A stretch of 10,389 nucleotides of DNA, from contig JAOXYB010064212.1 of assembly GCA_028565635.1 (NCBI GenBank), forward strand, positions 1 through 10,389. The letters are read 5' to 3'. The stretch is from Phoronis ovalis (taxonomy: Eukaryota; Phoronida; Phoronidae). The notes under the pieces were generated by a model. It did not search any database, was not told the DNA's origin, and was given only the letters and a program-made list of their open reading frames with translations. This document shows, piece by piece, positions 1 to 8,662 of this stretch (its first letter is position 1; the number at the start of each line of letters is the position of its first letter). The position numbers and the translations under genes are program-made.

Positions 1-279
1 AAATGCGCTCTTGATCAAAACAAAATGATGCAGCCATCATTCACATGACGTCATGAATGTCAAGGTTATTTGACAGAGATTGGTATCGATAATAATCGTA
101 CAAGAAACCGAATGTGAGAAGTCATTAGTGATACATTAATCTTCCGACAGGTAGCGCTTCAGACTTGTGCTTTACTTCTCGCTGGACTGAAAATAATTTA
201 CGTCATTCGCTCAGCGCCTGCGCACTAGTAAACTTCTGCAATGTTTTCGGCAGATGATGGATGATCAAGAGCGCATTTT
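1..279. mobile_element. MITE-like element with 17-bp terminal inverted repeats
   Basis: The first 17 bases (aaatgcgctcttgatca) are the exact reverse complement of positions 262-278, so the interval is closed by a perfect inverted repeat. The repeat could extend further left, because the window starts inside it. Inside there is no open frame of useful length, which fits a non-autonomous DNA transposon (MITE) rather than a coding element. The interior is less AT-rich than the flanking DNA and holds a 12-bp palindrome at 44-55 containing TGACGTCA. The target-site duplication cannot be read because the left flank is missing, so the superfamily is undetermined. A chance inverted repeat of this length at such a separation is unlikely, but family membership needs other genomic copies. 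Confidence 0.6.
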
Positions 280-310
280 GGATTTGATGCTGATGTGCTG
301 TTGAATCATT

Positions 311-747
311 GTATCTCGCCAGATGTCGCTGCACTCGCTTTACATGGGAAATCAACACTAAATGAAAACGGTGGTAATTTTCATATCAATTTGAGAAGTA
401 CACCATCCGTGTAAGGAATCTTTTGTCTAGCACTTGCGTAACATGAACTTTACTGAGGGTCACTCCACAAAAGCAAACTATCCGATTATACCAAACAAGT
501 TATAAATAATATTTTAAAACTTCATGAGGAGTAAAAAATAGTCACAAACATATTTACACTTCGTAACCGTTATGGAAAAGAAACTCCCATGTGGATTGTT
601 TTTACAATGTTTTACATGTTACATAGAAAAACTGTGATAATCATCACATAATGATTCTGCATATGTCGTATGTTTGGCATTGTTCTTTGTGCATAAACCT
701 CTTGTAACTACCCTCCTTCTGATTTTCGGCGACATCTGGCGAGATAC
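311..747. mobile_element. MITE-like element with 18-bp terminal inverted repeats
   Basis: Positions 311-328 (gtatctcgccagatgtcg) are the exact reverse complement of 730-747. Only these terminal 18 bases match; the next bases diverge quickly. The interior of about 400 bp is AT-rich and has no supported open frame, as expected for a short non-autonomous DNA element. Both ends contain TA one base in (gTAtctcgcc and ggcgagaTAc), and no longer direct repeat is visible in the flanks. This is compatible with a Tc1/mariner-type TA duplication and termini starting TCTCGCC, though TA is too short to be decisive. It lies only about 30 bp from the preceding MITE-like element. Confidence 0.62.
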
Positions 748-2607
748 TTGTTTTCTATGTTTATTATACGTCTAAGTTTTTAAAACATTTTTCATAAAAA
801 AATGAGCATTTGTAAAATACCACGTTCTACATTAGGTGGTGTCGCCGTTTTCACTTTTATTCAGGTGCCTTGAAGGAAATTATGTTTTTCCCAAAGTTAT
901 TGCGAAATTTCGATTATTTATACATTATGTGGCCAATAGTAGTGGATATAACTTTTTATACAAATAAATGATACTGCCACAATTGTTATGGAGCATATTT
1001 ACACATTGTTTAGTATTTTGAATAATATTTTTAACTGAAGTATTTCTTGGTTCATAAGCCGCACTGATATACTTTGTAAAATGCATCAATTATATAAATC
1101 AACCCGCATATGTATCGTACCACCAAAATATATTCTTCGAGTAACTAACTGTCATGTGATATTTATAAGCTTTTGTTCAAGAGCCTATGAAGTTCTCTGT
1201 AACCTTGTTTTCTCCTGAGGCTAAGCTGGACCCGCGTCACTGTTTAAATAAAAATCAGCATTACATGTTTTTTCACTCAAAATAGATGTTTTCTAATACT
1301 TTAACATTCCAGCTATGTCATAATGGTATTTTCAAACTATTGTGTAAAATGTATGACATTTAATTAGCATTTAATTACACTCTACAAAAATAATTAGGTA
1401 CATCCTATGGGGAAAAATAGTAGATCAAAATTCAGGATTATTCTATTTTTAGCAAGTCGTCGATATTCCCATAATATGCTTTTGACCGTTATTAAATTGC
1501 ACCAGAGATTTTGGTTATATACTCAATTTATTTTTTTTAGCAAATAAAAAAAATACCTATTTTAAACATTAATTAATAACTCAAAGATTATTCACGGTAT
1601 TTACAATTCGGTCAAAAACATAATTGAAATATTGTTCACTTCTTAAAAACGTAGTTAGCTCCAATTTAGATCCCCAGGATTTCGCTGTAAGATGTACCTT
1701 ATGATTTTTATGAGGTGTCATAAAACATTAATTAAATTTTATGCATTGCACACATAAGTCTAAAAATTTCATTATAATATAGCATGAATGTTAAAGTTAA
1801 GAAAAAAAAAAGTTTATGTCAAAAAAATGCAATGCGGATTTTTTACGAATTTTTATTTAAACCTTAGCCTTAAGGTGTATTTAGGGATGACTGCATAACT
1901 GTAAATTCATGACAAACATACAACGTGTATGTCGACATGTTATACTTACTAGTATAATCAGTCTTGTGATTATACTCGATTGTTACTTGCAATTAAACAA
2001 CATTCCAGTAGCTTAATAACATATGAATACCAATTTTAAAACAATTCAACGGCTAAATCTCGCACAATATCTGCCTCTAGCAAAAAATAAGCAAAACAAC
2101 ACAAAAACAGCTAGCACAAAGCTATTTTAGAATATACCGTTAGCCTTTGTTATGTAATCTTTGGCCTTTTACACTTGTCAAAAGTTTCTGAGAAATATAG
2201 GCACAACTCTGCACCCAGAAAGTGTTGCTTCCTTATATAAATATGCATGTAGTAGCAGGAAACTCCACGGTATTATCAATGTTTAATCGCATTCAGAATG
2301 TAACTTCATTGTTTTCTGCAATCAAATTTAAACATGACAGTATTTAGTATATAAAAGGAAATTTGCCATTAAGACTAAATATGAATTAACATATCTAATC
2401 TATACAAAAATACTGAAATCATTATATGAATCTTTTTTCTGCATGTAGGACCTTTTGTAATTAAACGTTCCTACCGCACACAATGAGATTTTGTGAGATT
2501 TAAGGGCTGACTAATAATTCAGTACTTTGAAAAGTTCATTTTTTTTAATTGTTCAATCATACTTATTAATCATTAACATTGTATATACATTTTTTTTAAT
2601 TAAAAAG
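748..2607. other. AT-rich non-coding stretch
   Basis: This stretch has frequent stops in all frames and many A and T runs. I see no splice-flanked open frame with protein-like composition, no tRNA-like cloverleaf and no further long inverted repeat except the hairpin at 1951-1976. A 32-codon open frame at 1187-1285 was considered and not accepted. It is best read as intergenic or intronic DNA. Confidence 0.6.
1951..1976. repeat. Short perfect hairpin (10-bp arms)
   Basis: Positions 1951-1960 (agtataatca) and 1967-1976 (tgattatact) are exact reverse complements separated by 6 bases. A separate 10-bp palindrome, atgtcgacat, lies just upstream at 1929-1938. In AT-rich DNA such hairpins can occur by chance, and no function is assigned. 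Confidence 0.5.
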
Positions 2608-2715
2608 GGTATGGAAAGAAGATTTGCCAAGTTGCCTATTTTGCAGCAGAATGAATACATATGGTATAAGGACACAATTGATTTTCCCATCCACTTCTAT
2701 AGTAAATGCAAGTAA
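2608..2715 (+). other. Weak candidate exon, unrecognised
   Basis: After a run of eight T and aattaaaaag (AG at 2606-2607), an open frame of 35 codons runs to a TAA at 2713-2715. The peptide starts GMERRFAKLPILQQ and is richer in charged and aromatic residues than the low-complexity frame before it, which is why it was noted. The acceptor is poor because purines lie between the T run and the AG. Possible donors at 2702 and 2712 would leave phases that do not fit the better exon candidate at 3476, so the two cannot be joined simply. It could equally be a chance open frame in AT-rich DNA. I do not recognise the sequence. Confidence 0.15.
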
Positions 2716-3475
2716 TTTAAATCAGTATAAACATTTCCCAACCATTGCGCGACGAAAAAGACCTGTTAAGAACTGAAGATTATTATGTATACTACTGCCG
2801 GTTAATTTTTCGTGCAGGCATGACCAGCAAACTTTTTTGGTATTCCATTATGTAGACTACCCCCAGGAAAATGCAACCTAACAACTGACAAAATTCATAG
2901 CTTTGCCCTAGCTCAAATAATCCTATCAAATTTTGGTTTATTTTACTTTAAAAAGCTAATATTAGTTTCAATCTCTTGTCCAGTGATTTACCTTTCAAAC
3001 AGAAACAAACAAACAAGCCAACGTCAAGGAGGAAATAAGAAATAATCATACATTTAAGGTTGACGGACTTATTCTAGCACTGCCAGACCACCACGGCCAG
3101 ACCACTCCGCCACCACTGCGGTTACATCAATTGTGACCTTATGCCATGTGGTTTAGCCGACATATTCCTTAGCGCTAAAAATACGAAGCAATAATAAGAA
3201 ATCTGAATGTTATTAAAATTTATTGATACATGAACTTGCTGCAATTACAAAACCGAGAAGTTTGGACAAGAAAAGATGATTCTTTATTAGGTGTATATAC
3301 CGAGCTAACCTACTAACACGTCGGATCTTAGCAGCAAGTACGAATAGCAATCGGTCACAATTGGATGTTTACTTTCAACTAGTGAATTATTAATAGAAAA
3401 TGTACTGGACTAATATTCTTTTCCGTACAACAAACCAACATTCTAGATAATTCCTGTTGTTTTATTGTCCCACAG
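2716..3475. other. Non-coding stretch with small GC-rich patch
   Basis: This is AT-rich sequence with no supported open frame. A short GC-rich patch at about 3080-3122 contains gccagaccac twice (3082-3091 and 3096-3105, period 14) and a purine-poor strand. An (aaac)3 tract lies near 3003. If the candidate exon at 3476 is real, at least the last part of this stretch is intron, ending in the pyrimidine-rich tract and CAG at 3473-3475. Confidence 0.5.
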
Positions 3476-3772
3476 CTGAACCCAATCCTTATGACACCAC
3501 ATTCAAAATGGATGCATAAACTACATCATAAGTATACAGATGACAGCATTCCCATAGGTCCAATTCAAGGAAACAAGTACGCATGTTTGAATGTTTTCGT
3601 GAAAAAAAAAATGCATTTTCCATTAATAATTGTTGATCCCTTTGCAATGATTAAAAACAAGTTTAGATACTCTGACGATGTTGTGCCTATTTTCTTTTTG
3701 GGTTGGAATACAGATAAGAGTAAAGGAATTCAAGCAATACATTTTAAACACAGCCCCTTATATTGGATATGA
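3476..3772 (+). CDS. Candidate 3'-terminal exon of an unknown gene (partial)
   Basis: A pyrimidine-rich tract followed by CAG at 3473-3475 makes a good splice acceptor. Directly after it, an open frame in phase 0 runs for 98 codons to TGA at 3770-3772. The peptide begins LNPILMTPHSKWMHKL, and its composition is protein-like: charged, aromatic and proline residues are mixed, with segments such as HFPLIIVDPF and VVPIFFLGWNTDK, rather than the Lys/Asn/Ile/Phe bias of chance AT-rich frames. The first in-frame ATG is at 3491, but a terminal exon spliced at 3476 is more likely than a 93-residue protein starting there. I do not recognise the family and assign no function. No AATAAA follows closely. 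A run of ten A at about 3602-3611 inside the frame is a possible site of frameshift or sequencing error. Alternatives are a decayed gene fragment or a chance open frame. Confidence 0.38.
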   Translation: MNPILMTPHSKWMHKLHHKYTDDSIPIGPIQGNKYACLNVFVKKKMHFPLIIVDPFAMIKNKFRYSDDVVPIFFLGWNTDKSKGIQAIHFKHSPLYWI

Positions 3773-5288
3773 TACAAATATTCAATTTAAAAGAACAATG
3801 AACATGTACATGGATTGTTTATAATTATCATTCTTCTTCTTGCGATTGTTGCAATCCTCCTCCCATTGAAATGCTAGTTTGAAGTTATATTACGAATTTA
3901 ATTTCGGGATGCAATGTTAGAATATGTCCCTCCATGACAGTTACTACGACACATATCTTATCCTTCCTTCATCCTATCACTCATTACACAAAGAAACTTT
4001 ATATGAATAATATATTGCACTTTCACTCTAAATATACACAATCCTTTCACTCTTGTCCCGACTTGATACAATCCATACGTTTATAAAGTTATCAAATTTA
4101 TCCTGCATGTACTTTCATAATACATTTTGCAAAAACGCAATTCAGAATTTCATTTCATATTGCTTAAGGTATACACATGATTTACTTCTTGTGAGTCTGA
4201 TGTTCTATCTGGATGTAATTGTCCTTTCTTTACTCAAGCTATTTATGCTGATTTACGACTATTATGTAAGCGAGCAGTCACACACTGAATAGTACTAGCA
4301 AGTTATATGCAAATTTTATAAATACCTCATGGCTTTGAGGGTTTGAATACCAATGATGATCACAACATATTTACATCTCTATCATTGGACTCTAATTTCT
4401 TCACATGATATTTACTATAATATAACAGATACCCTTAATTGTTATTAGTGTGGTATTTGAATAATATACTCTTGTAAATGAGTCATCATAAATGCGTACA
4501 GAAAATCAAATAAGGTGTCTTTTTTGGCAAGTTGACGAAAACAATTAACCCTAACTAGGTAACGCATATTTTAATACGTGCATTGTTAAGACGCGCATTG
4601 TTTCTTATATAGGAATAATTAGTTTACGCGTTTCTGTTCACAAATATGGTCTAACAGTGTTCTAATATTCTTTGAAATATGCTCATTGCATTTTTTTGTA
4701 CAGTCAAAAGTTACCAGCATTCAAATCCATGTCCCTGCATTAAAGGACATTAACCAATCCCAAATGGTTTGTATTGATAGGTTTTAAACCATACAATAAT
4801 AGCCACTGACTGCTTTCAGTGATCCTCTTCTTTATAATGTGGTAAATCTTGCCTAGAACAATAGTGCCTAAACAGATTCTGCAATCTAAACACAGCAAAT
4901 AACTCGGGCAAACTGAATTCAGTCTAAATCTCTGCGGTAGGTAGTTAGGATTCTAGGCAAAATGAGATGTTTTTATTATCAAATTTATTATACTATACAC
5001 GCCACAGTTTTTATGAACTTCAATTCTTCTCACATATTACAGAGAAATATATTACCCGTATATTTCAGTTAAGCAAAATCGAAAACGAAACACTTATTGA
5101 TCAACATTTGTGAAATAACGAATTTTCTAATAAGAGCATTTTCTAAAAAAAATATTTTTTTGAAACTCTATGTTAAAAAGCGGCCTTAGTTATTCTTGAC
5201 AATACGCCACCTACATTCAGTACGTTTGGATTGATTCTGTTTTCTTAAACAGCTCAATTAAAATATGATCTTGGCGATTAATTTGCAG
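3773..5288. other. AT-rich non-coding stretch
   Basis: No gene is supported here. The longest frame (4053-4292, plus strand) begins at TTG and encodes a hydrophobic Leu/Tyr/Phe-rich peptide typical of chance frames in AT-rich DNA. A small direct repeat (cgtgcattgtt at 4577-4587 and cgcgcattgtt at 4592-4602) is visible. I see no long inverted repeats and no RNA gene. Confidence 0.55.
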
Positions 5289-5366
5289 ACACCTGCGGAA
5301 CACATGTCTGAGCTGTTTGGAGGGCTACTGGGCGGTGAACAATATAACTGCTGTAATGTAGCATGA
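5289..5366 (+). other. Very weak candidate small terminal exon
   Basis: An acceptor-like attaatttgcag ends at 5288. It is followed by 25 open codons and TGA at 5364-5366. The stretch is clearly richer in G and C than its surroundings and reads TPAEHMSELFGGLLGGEQYN in the frame starting at 5289. The evidence is only composition plus acceptor; the product is unrecognised and the length is too short to trust. A donor-like GGTGAA at about 5334 would allow an internal exon instead. Confidence 0.15.
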
Positions 5367-5475
5367 TAAGCTGTGAGGTGATGTGATAATTTATTCGTGC
5401 AAGAGAGACACTATTATTTAGTTAAATTGCTTCAGATACAGCTGGCTTACATTTTAAATGATGACTAACATTTTT

Positions 5476-5507
5476 ATGCCCATCATTATGTAATAGTGAA
5501 AGGGCAT
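5476..5507. repeat. Element-end imperfect hairpin, copy 1
   Basis: The sequence starts ATGCCC and ends GGGCAT, with partial pairing between (ATTATG and TAATAG-like segments), 5 bases inside the left limit of the array. The same structure is kept at 8631-8662. A terminal stem-loop next to a short A/T tail is a known feature of Helitron-type 3' ends, which is why orientation on the minus strand is suggested. Confidence 0.65.
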
Positions 5508-5523
5508 ATAGCCGTAGCGTATG

Positions 5524-5547
5524 CGGCGTCGGCGTCGGCGTCGGCGT
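5524..5547. repeat. (CGGCGT)4 microsatellite
   Basis: Four perfect copies of cggcgt are followed by atgta. It is the most GC-rich stretch of the window and lies between the element-end hairpin and the first A module. It generates arginine-rich open frames on both strands (5454-5672 minus, 5521-5730 plus), which are artefacts. The homologous position in the second element (about 8668-8697) has decayed to cggagtcgtctgcgt-like sequence. Confidence 0.9.
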
Positions 5548-8101
5548 ATGTACCCTTTTCTTTGTGTTGCTATAACGGTTTCAGCTTTCGTCAGATCAAC
5601 TTCGTATTTGGTACAGGTTAAGTACAGGTCCAAGCGCAGGTCTGATATAATTTTGACTGCGATTACTTCCAAGATGGCCGATTGGCGGCCATGTTTGTTC
5701 CCGAGAGGGCACGTAACAGTAAATCTATAGCCGCGAAGACGAACAGCTACCAGGACGATTCAAAGGTGGTTATGGGAAGGACATAGATTGGTAGGTCGCT
5801 TAGGCTATGTGACATTTTAAAATGTCCTTGAGAAGTAGGTCAAATGCCGAAACGATTCTTGGACATGTTTTGTCTAGCGTAATGGTCTCGCAATAACTGC
5901 TCCAGTTTTTATTCGATCAGCTCCATATTCGGCACACTGTAAGTACAGGACAAAATACAGGATATGTGTAATATGGGCCCGAATTACTTCCAAAATGGCC
6001 GACTGGTGGCCATGTTGGATCGCGAGATTGCACGTCGTAATAACACCTTTAGTTTATATCCGATCAGTTTCATGTTCTGCACAGAGCAAGTCCAGGTCGC
6101 AAAACATGCTATGTGTTCTTTTGACATAGATTAATTCCAATATGGCCGACTGGCGGCCAAGTGTCTCCCGAGAGGGTACGTAACAATAAGTCAATAGCCG
6201 CGAAGATGAAGCGCTACCTGGACGATTCAAAGGTGGTTCTGGGAAGGCCATAGATTGGTGGGTCGGTTAGGCTAGGTGACATTTTAAAATGACCTTGAGA
6301 AGTAGGTCAAATGCCGAAACGATTCTTTGACATTTTTTGTCGTGCGTAACACCTTCTTTGTCTCCCAATAACTGCTTCAGTTTTTACCCGATGGGTTTCA
6401 TATTCGGCGCAGGGTAAATACAGATCAAAGTGTAGGTCGCTTATACTTTTGATCTCGATTACGTCCAATATGGCCGACTGGCGGTCATGTTTGTTCCCGA
6501 GAGGGCACGTAACAATAAGTCTGTAGCCGCGGAGACGAAGCGCTACTTGGACGATTGGAAGGTGGTTCTAGGAAGGCAATATATTAGCAGGTCGCTTAGG
6601 CTAAGTGACATTTTAAAATGACCTTGAGAAGTAGGTCAAATGTCGAAATGATTCTTGGATATTTTTTGTCGTGCGTAACACTTTTTGTCTCGCAATAATT
6701 GCTTCAGTTTTTACCCGATCGGTTTCATATTCGGCACAGGGTAAATACATATCAAAGTTCAGGTCTCTTATACTTTTGACCTCCATTAATTCCAACACGG
6801 CTGACTGGCGGCCATGTTGGTTCGTAAGAATGCACGTCGCAATATCAGTTTCAGTTTTTATCCAGTCAGTTTCATATTTGGCACAGAGTATGTTCAGGTC
6901 ACAGTATATGTTCTGTATAATTTTGACCTAGATTACTTCCAATATGGCCGAATGGTGGCCATGTTTGTTCTCGGAAGGGCACGTTACAATAAGTCTATAG
7001 CCGGGAAGACGAAGCACTACCTGGAAGATTCAAAGGTGGTGCTAGGAACGCCATAGATTGGTCGGCCTAAGCTAGGTGACATTTTAAAATGACCTTGAGA
7101 ATTAGGTCAAATGCCGAAATGATTTTTGGCCTTATTTTGTCACGCGGAACACTTTGTTGGTCTCGCAGTGAATAACTGCTTTAGTTTTTATCCGATCAGC
7201 TTCATATTCGGTACAGAGTAAGTACATGTCAATGTACAGGTTATATGTAATATTGACACGGATCACTGCCAACATGGCTGACTGGCAGCCATGTTGGTTC
7301 GTGAGAATGCATGTCGTAATATCACTCAGCTTCAGTTTTTTATCCAATGAGTTTCATATTTGGCACAGAGTAAATCCAGGTGGCAGTATATGTTGTGTAT
7401 AATTTTGATCTAGATTACTTCCAATATGGCTGAGTGGCAGCCATGTTTGTTCTCGATAGGGCACGTAACAATAAGTCTATAGCCGCGAAGACGAAGCACT
7501 ACCTGGACGATTCAAAGGTGGTTCTAGGAAGGCAATAGATTGGTGGGTGGCCTAGGCTAGGTGACATTTTAAAACGATGTTGAGAAGTAGGTCAAATGCC
7601 AAAATGATTATTGGACATTTTTTGTTGCGCATAACACTTTTTTGTCTCGCAATAACTGCTTCAGTTTATATCCGATCAGCTTCATATTCAGTACACTGTA
7701 AGTACAGGATAAACTACAGGTTATGTGTAATATTGACCTAGATTACTTCAAACAAGGCCGACTGGGAGCCATATTTATTCCCGAGCGGGCACGTAACGTT
7801 GCATCTATAGCCGTGAAGAAGCGCTACCTGGACGATTCAAAGGTGGTTCTAGGAAGCCAGTAGGTTGGTGGGTGTAATAGAATAGGTGACATTTCAAAAT
7901 GACCTTGACCAGTTGATCAAATGCCGGTAAGTACGAATCTTTGACATTTTTTACCATGCATAGCACTTTCTTTGTCTCGCAATAACTGTGTCAGTTTTTA
8001 TCCGATCAGCTCCATATTTAGTACAATGTAGGTACAGGTCAAAGTACAGGTTATATATACTATTGACCCGAACTACTTCCAACATGGCCGACTGGCGGTC
8101 A

Positions 8102-8106
8102 TGTTG
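8102..8106. repeat. Target-site duplication, left copy (tgttg)
   Basis: This matches 8294-8298 on the other side of the solo LTR. Five bases is the usual target duplication for many LTR retrotransposons. Confidence 0.75.
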
Positions 8107-8293
8107 TGATATATATTAATAGTGATAGACTTCTTCCTGATGATGGGCATGAGTTTGTTATGAATAGATATAGACCTGGTCCTGAGCATGGGCAGAGGAT
8201 ATGAGGGAGAATGTGTGAACTGAATATGAATGGAGTTGTGTTTGAGTAGAGGTCAATAAATAGAAGTTTATTGTACATATTAGTAGATTAACA
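8107..8293. mobile_element. Solo LTR (187 bp) inserted in the array
   Basis: The inserted sequence starts TG (tgatatatat), ends CA (agattaaca) and is flanked by the 5-bp direct repeat tgttg at 8102-8106 and 8294-8298. It has no similarity to any array module. Removing it with one tgttg restores catgttggttc, which is what the sister units at 6813-6823 and 7290-7300 show uninterrupted. AATAAA at 8255-8260 lies about 33 bp from the right end, as expected for a polyadenylation signal in the R region of a plus-strand LTR. No internal region, primer-binding site or second LTR is present, so it is a solo LTR, presumably left by LTR-LTR recombination. The short length is compatible with Ty3/gypsy-type or other LTRs, but the family is not identified. 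Confidence 0.78.
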
Positions 8294-8298
8294 TGTTG
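8294..8298. repeat. Target-site duplication, right copy (tgttg)
   Basis: This matches 8102-8106. The A module resumes directly after it with gttctggagattgcatgtc, collinear with other short units except for a deletion of roughly 8 bp. Confidence 0.75.
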
Positions 8299-8630
8299 GT
8301 TCTGGAGATTGCATGTCAGATTGAGTTTTTATCGGATCAGCTTCATATTTGGTACAGAGTAAGTACAGGTCACAATACAAGCTATTTTAAATTTTGACAT
8401 AGATTAATTCTAATATGGCCGACTAGTGGCCATGTTGTTCCCGGGAGGGCACATAATATTGTATTTATACCTGCTAAGAGGAATCGCTGCCGGGACTGTT
8501 CAAAGGTGGTTCTAATAAGGTCATAGGTTGGTGAGCATACTAGACTAGGTGACATTTTAAAATGACCTTGACAAGTAGGTCAAATACTGGCACAAATTTT
8601 CGAAAATTTTTGCTATGTATACTACTTTTT

Positions 8631-8662
8631 ATGCCCATCGCTATGTAATAGTGAAAGGGCAT
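8631..8662. repeat. Element-end imperfect hairpin, copy 2
   Basis: Same ATGCCC...GGGCAT stem as at 5476-5507, with only a few differences across 32 bases. CTAT and ATAG inside the loop give a second short stem here. It marks the start of the second composite element. Confidence 0.65.

Larger units (their letters stand above)
5471..8625. mobile_element. First composite repeat element (hairpin end, microsatellite, tandem core)
   Basis: The left boundary is sharp: non-repetitive DNA gives way at 5471 to tttttatgcccatc, which recurs at 8626. The order is terminal hairpin (5476-5507), (CGGCGT)4 microsatellite (5524-5547), then eleven A modules, seven of them followed by B. Read on the minus strand this is tandem core, microsatellite, hairpin end, a layout I recall for pearl/HINE-type non-autonomous Helitron relatives in bivalves. 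No transposase, replication initiator or helicase is encoded, so it would be non-autonomous. No separate right end is seen before the second element begins; it may have been lost when the two became joined. Assignment to HINE/pearl is inference; a plain satellite array is the alternative. Confidence 0.6.

Noticed and set aside
1187-1285. 32-codon open frame starting MKFSVTLFSPEAK, with AATAAA inside
   Set aside because: It is too short, has no convincing acceptor upstream, and the AATAAA falls within the frame rather than after it.
3082-3105. Tandem repeat gccagaccac x2
   Set aside because: There are only two short copies, with no extension and no link to any other feature.
2608-3772. Joining the open stretch at 2608-2715 to the exon candidate at 3476
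   Set aside because: Possible donors at 2702 and 2712 leave one or two bases over, while the acceptor at 3475 needs phase 0. No consistent splice was found.
4053-4292. 79-codon hydrophobic open frame that could look like a membrane peptide
   Set aside because: It starts at TTG, lies in AT-rich DNA where Leu/Phe/Tyr/Ile codons are expected by chance, and has no splice or promoter context.
5454-5730. Overlapping arginine-rich open frames on both strands
   Set aside because: They come from the (CGGCGT)4 microsatellite and the first A module. Neither has a start context, homology or composition suggesting a protein.
6671-7056. Plus-strand open frames at 6671-6931 and 6814-7056
   Set aside because: They cover A and B repeat modules, overlap each other in different frames, and are not kept in the other repeat copies.
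8107-8293. SINE or MITE instead of a solo LTR
   Set aside because: There is no poly(A) or simple-repeat tail, no Pol III promoter boxes and no terminal inverted repeat beyond TG/CA. The TG...CA ends, AATAAA and 5-bp duplication fit an LTR better.
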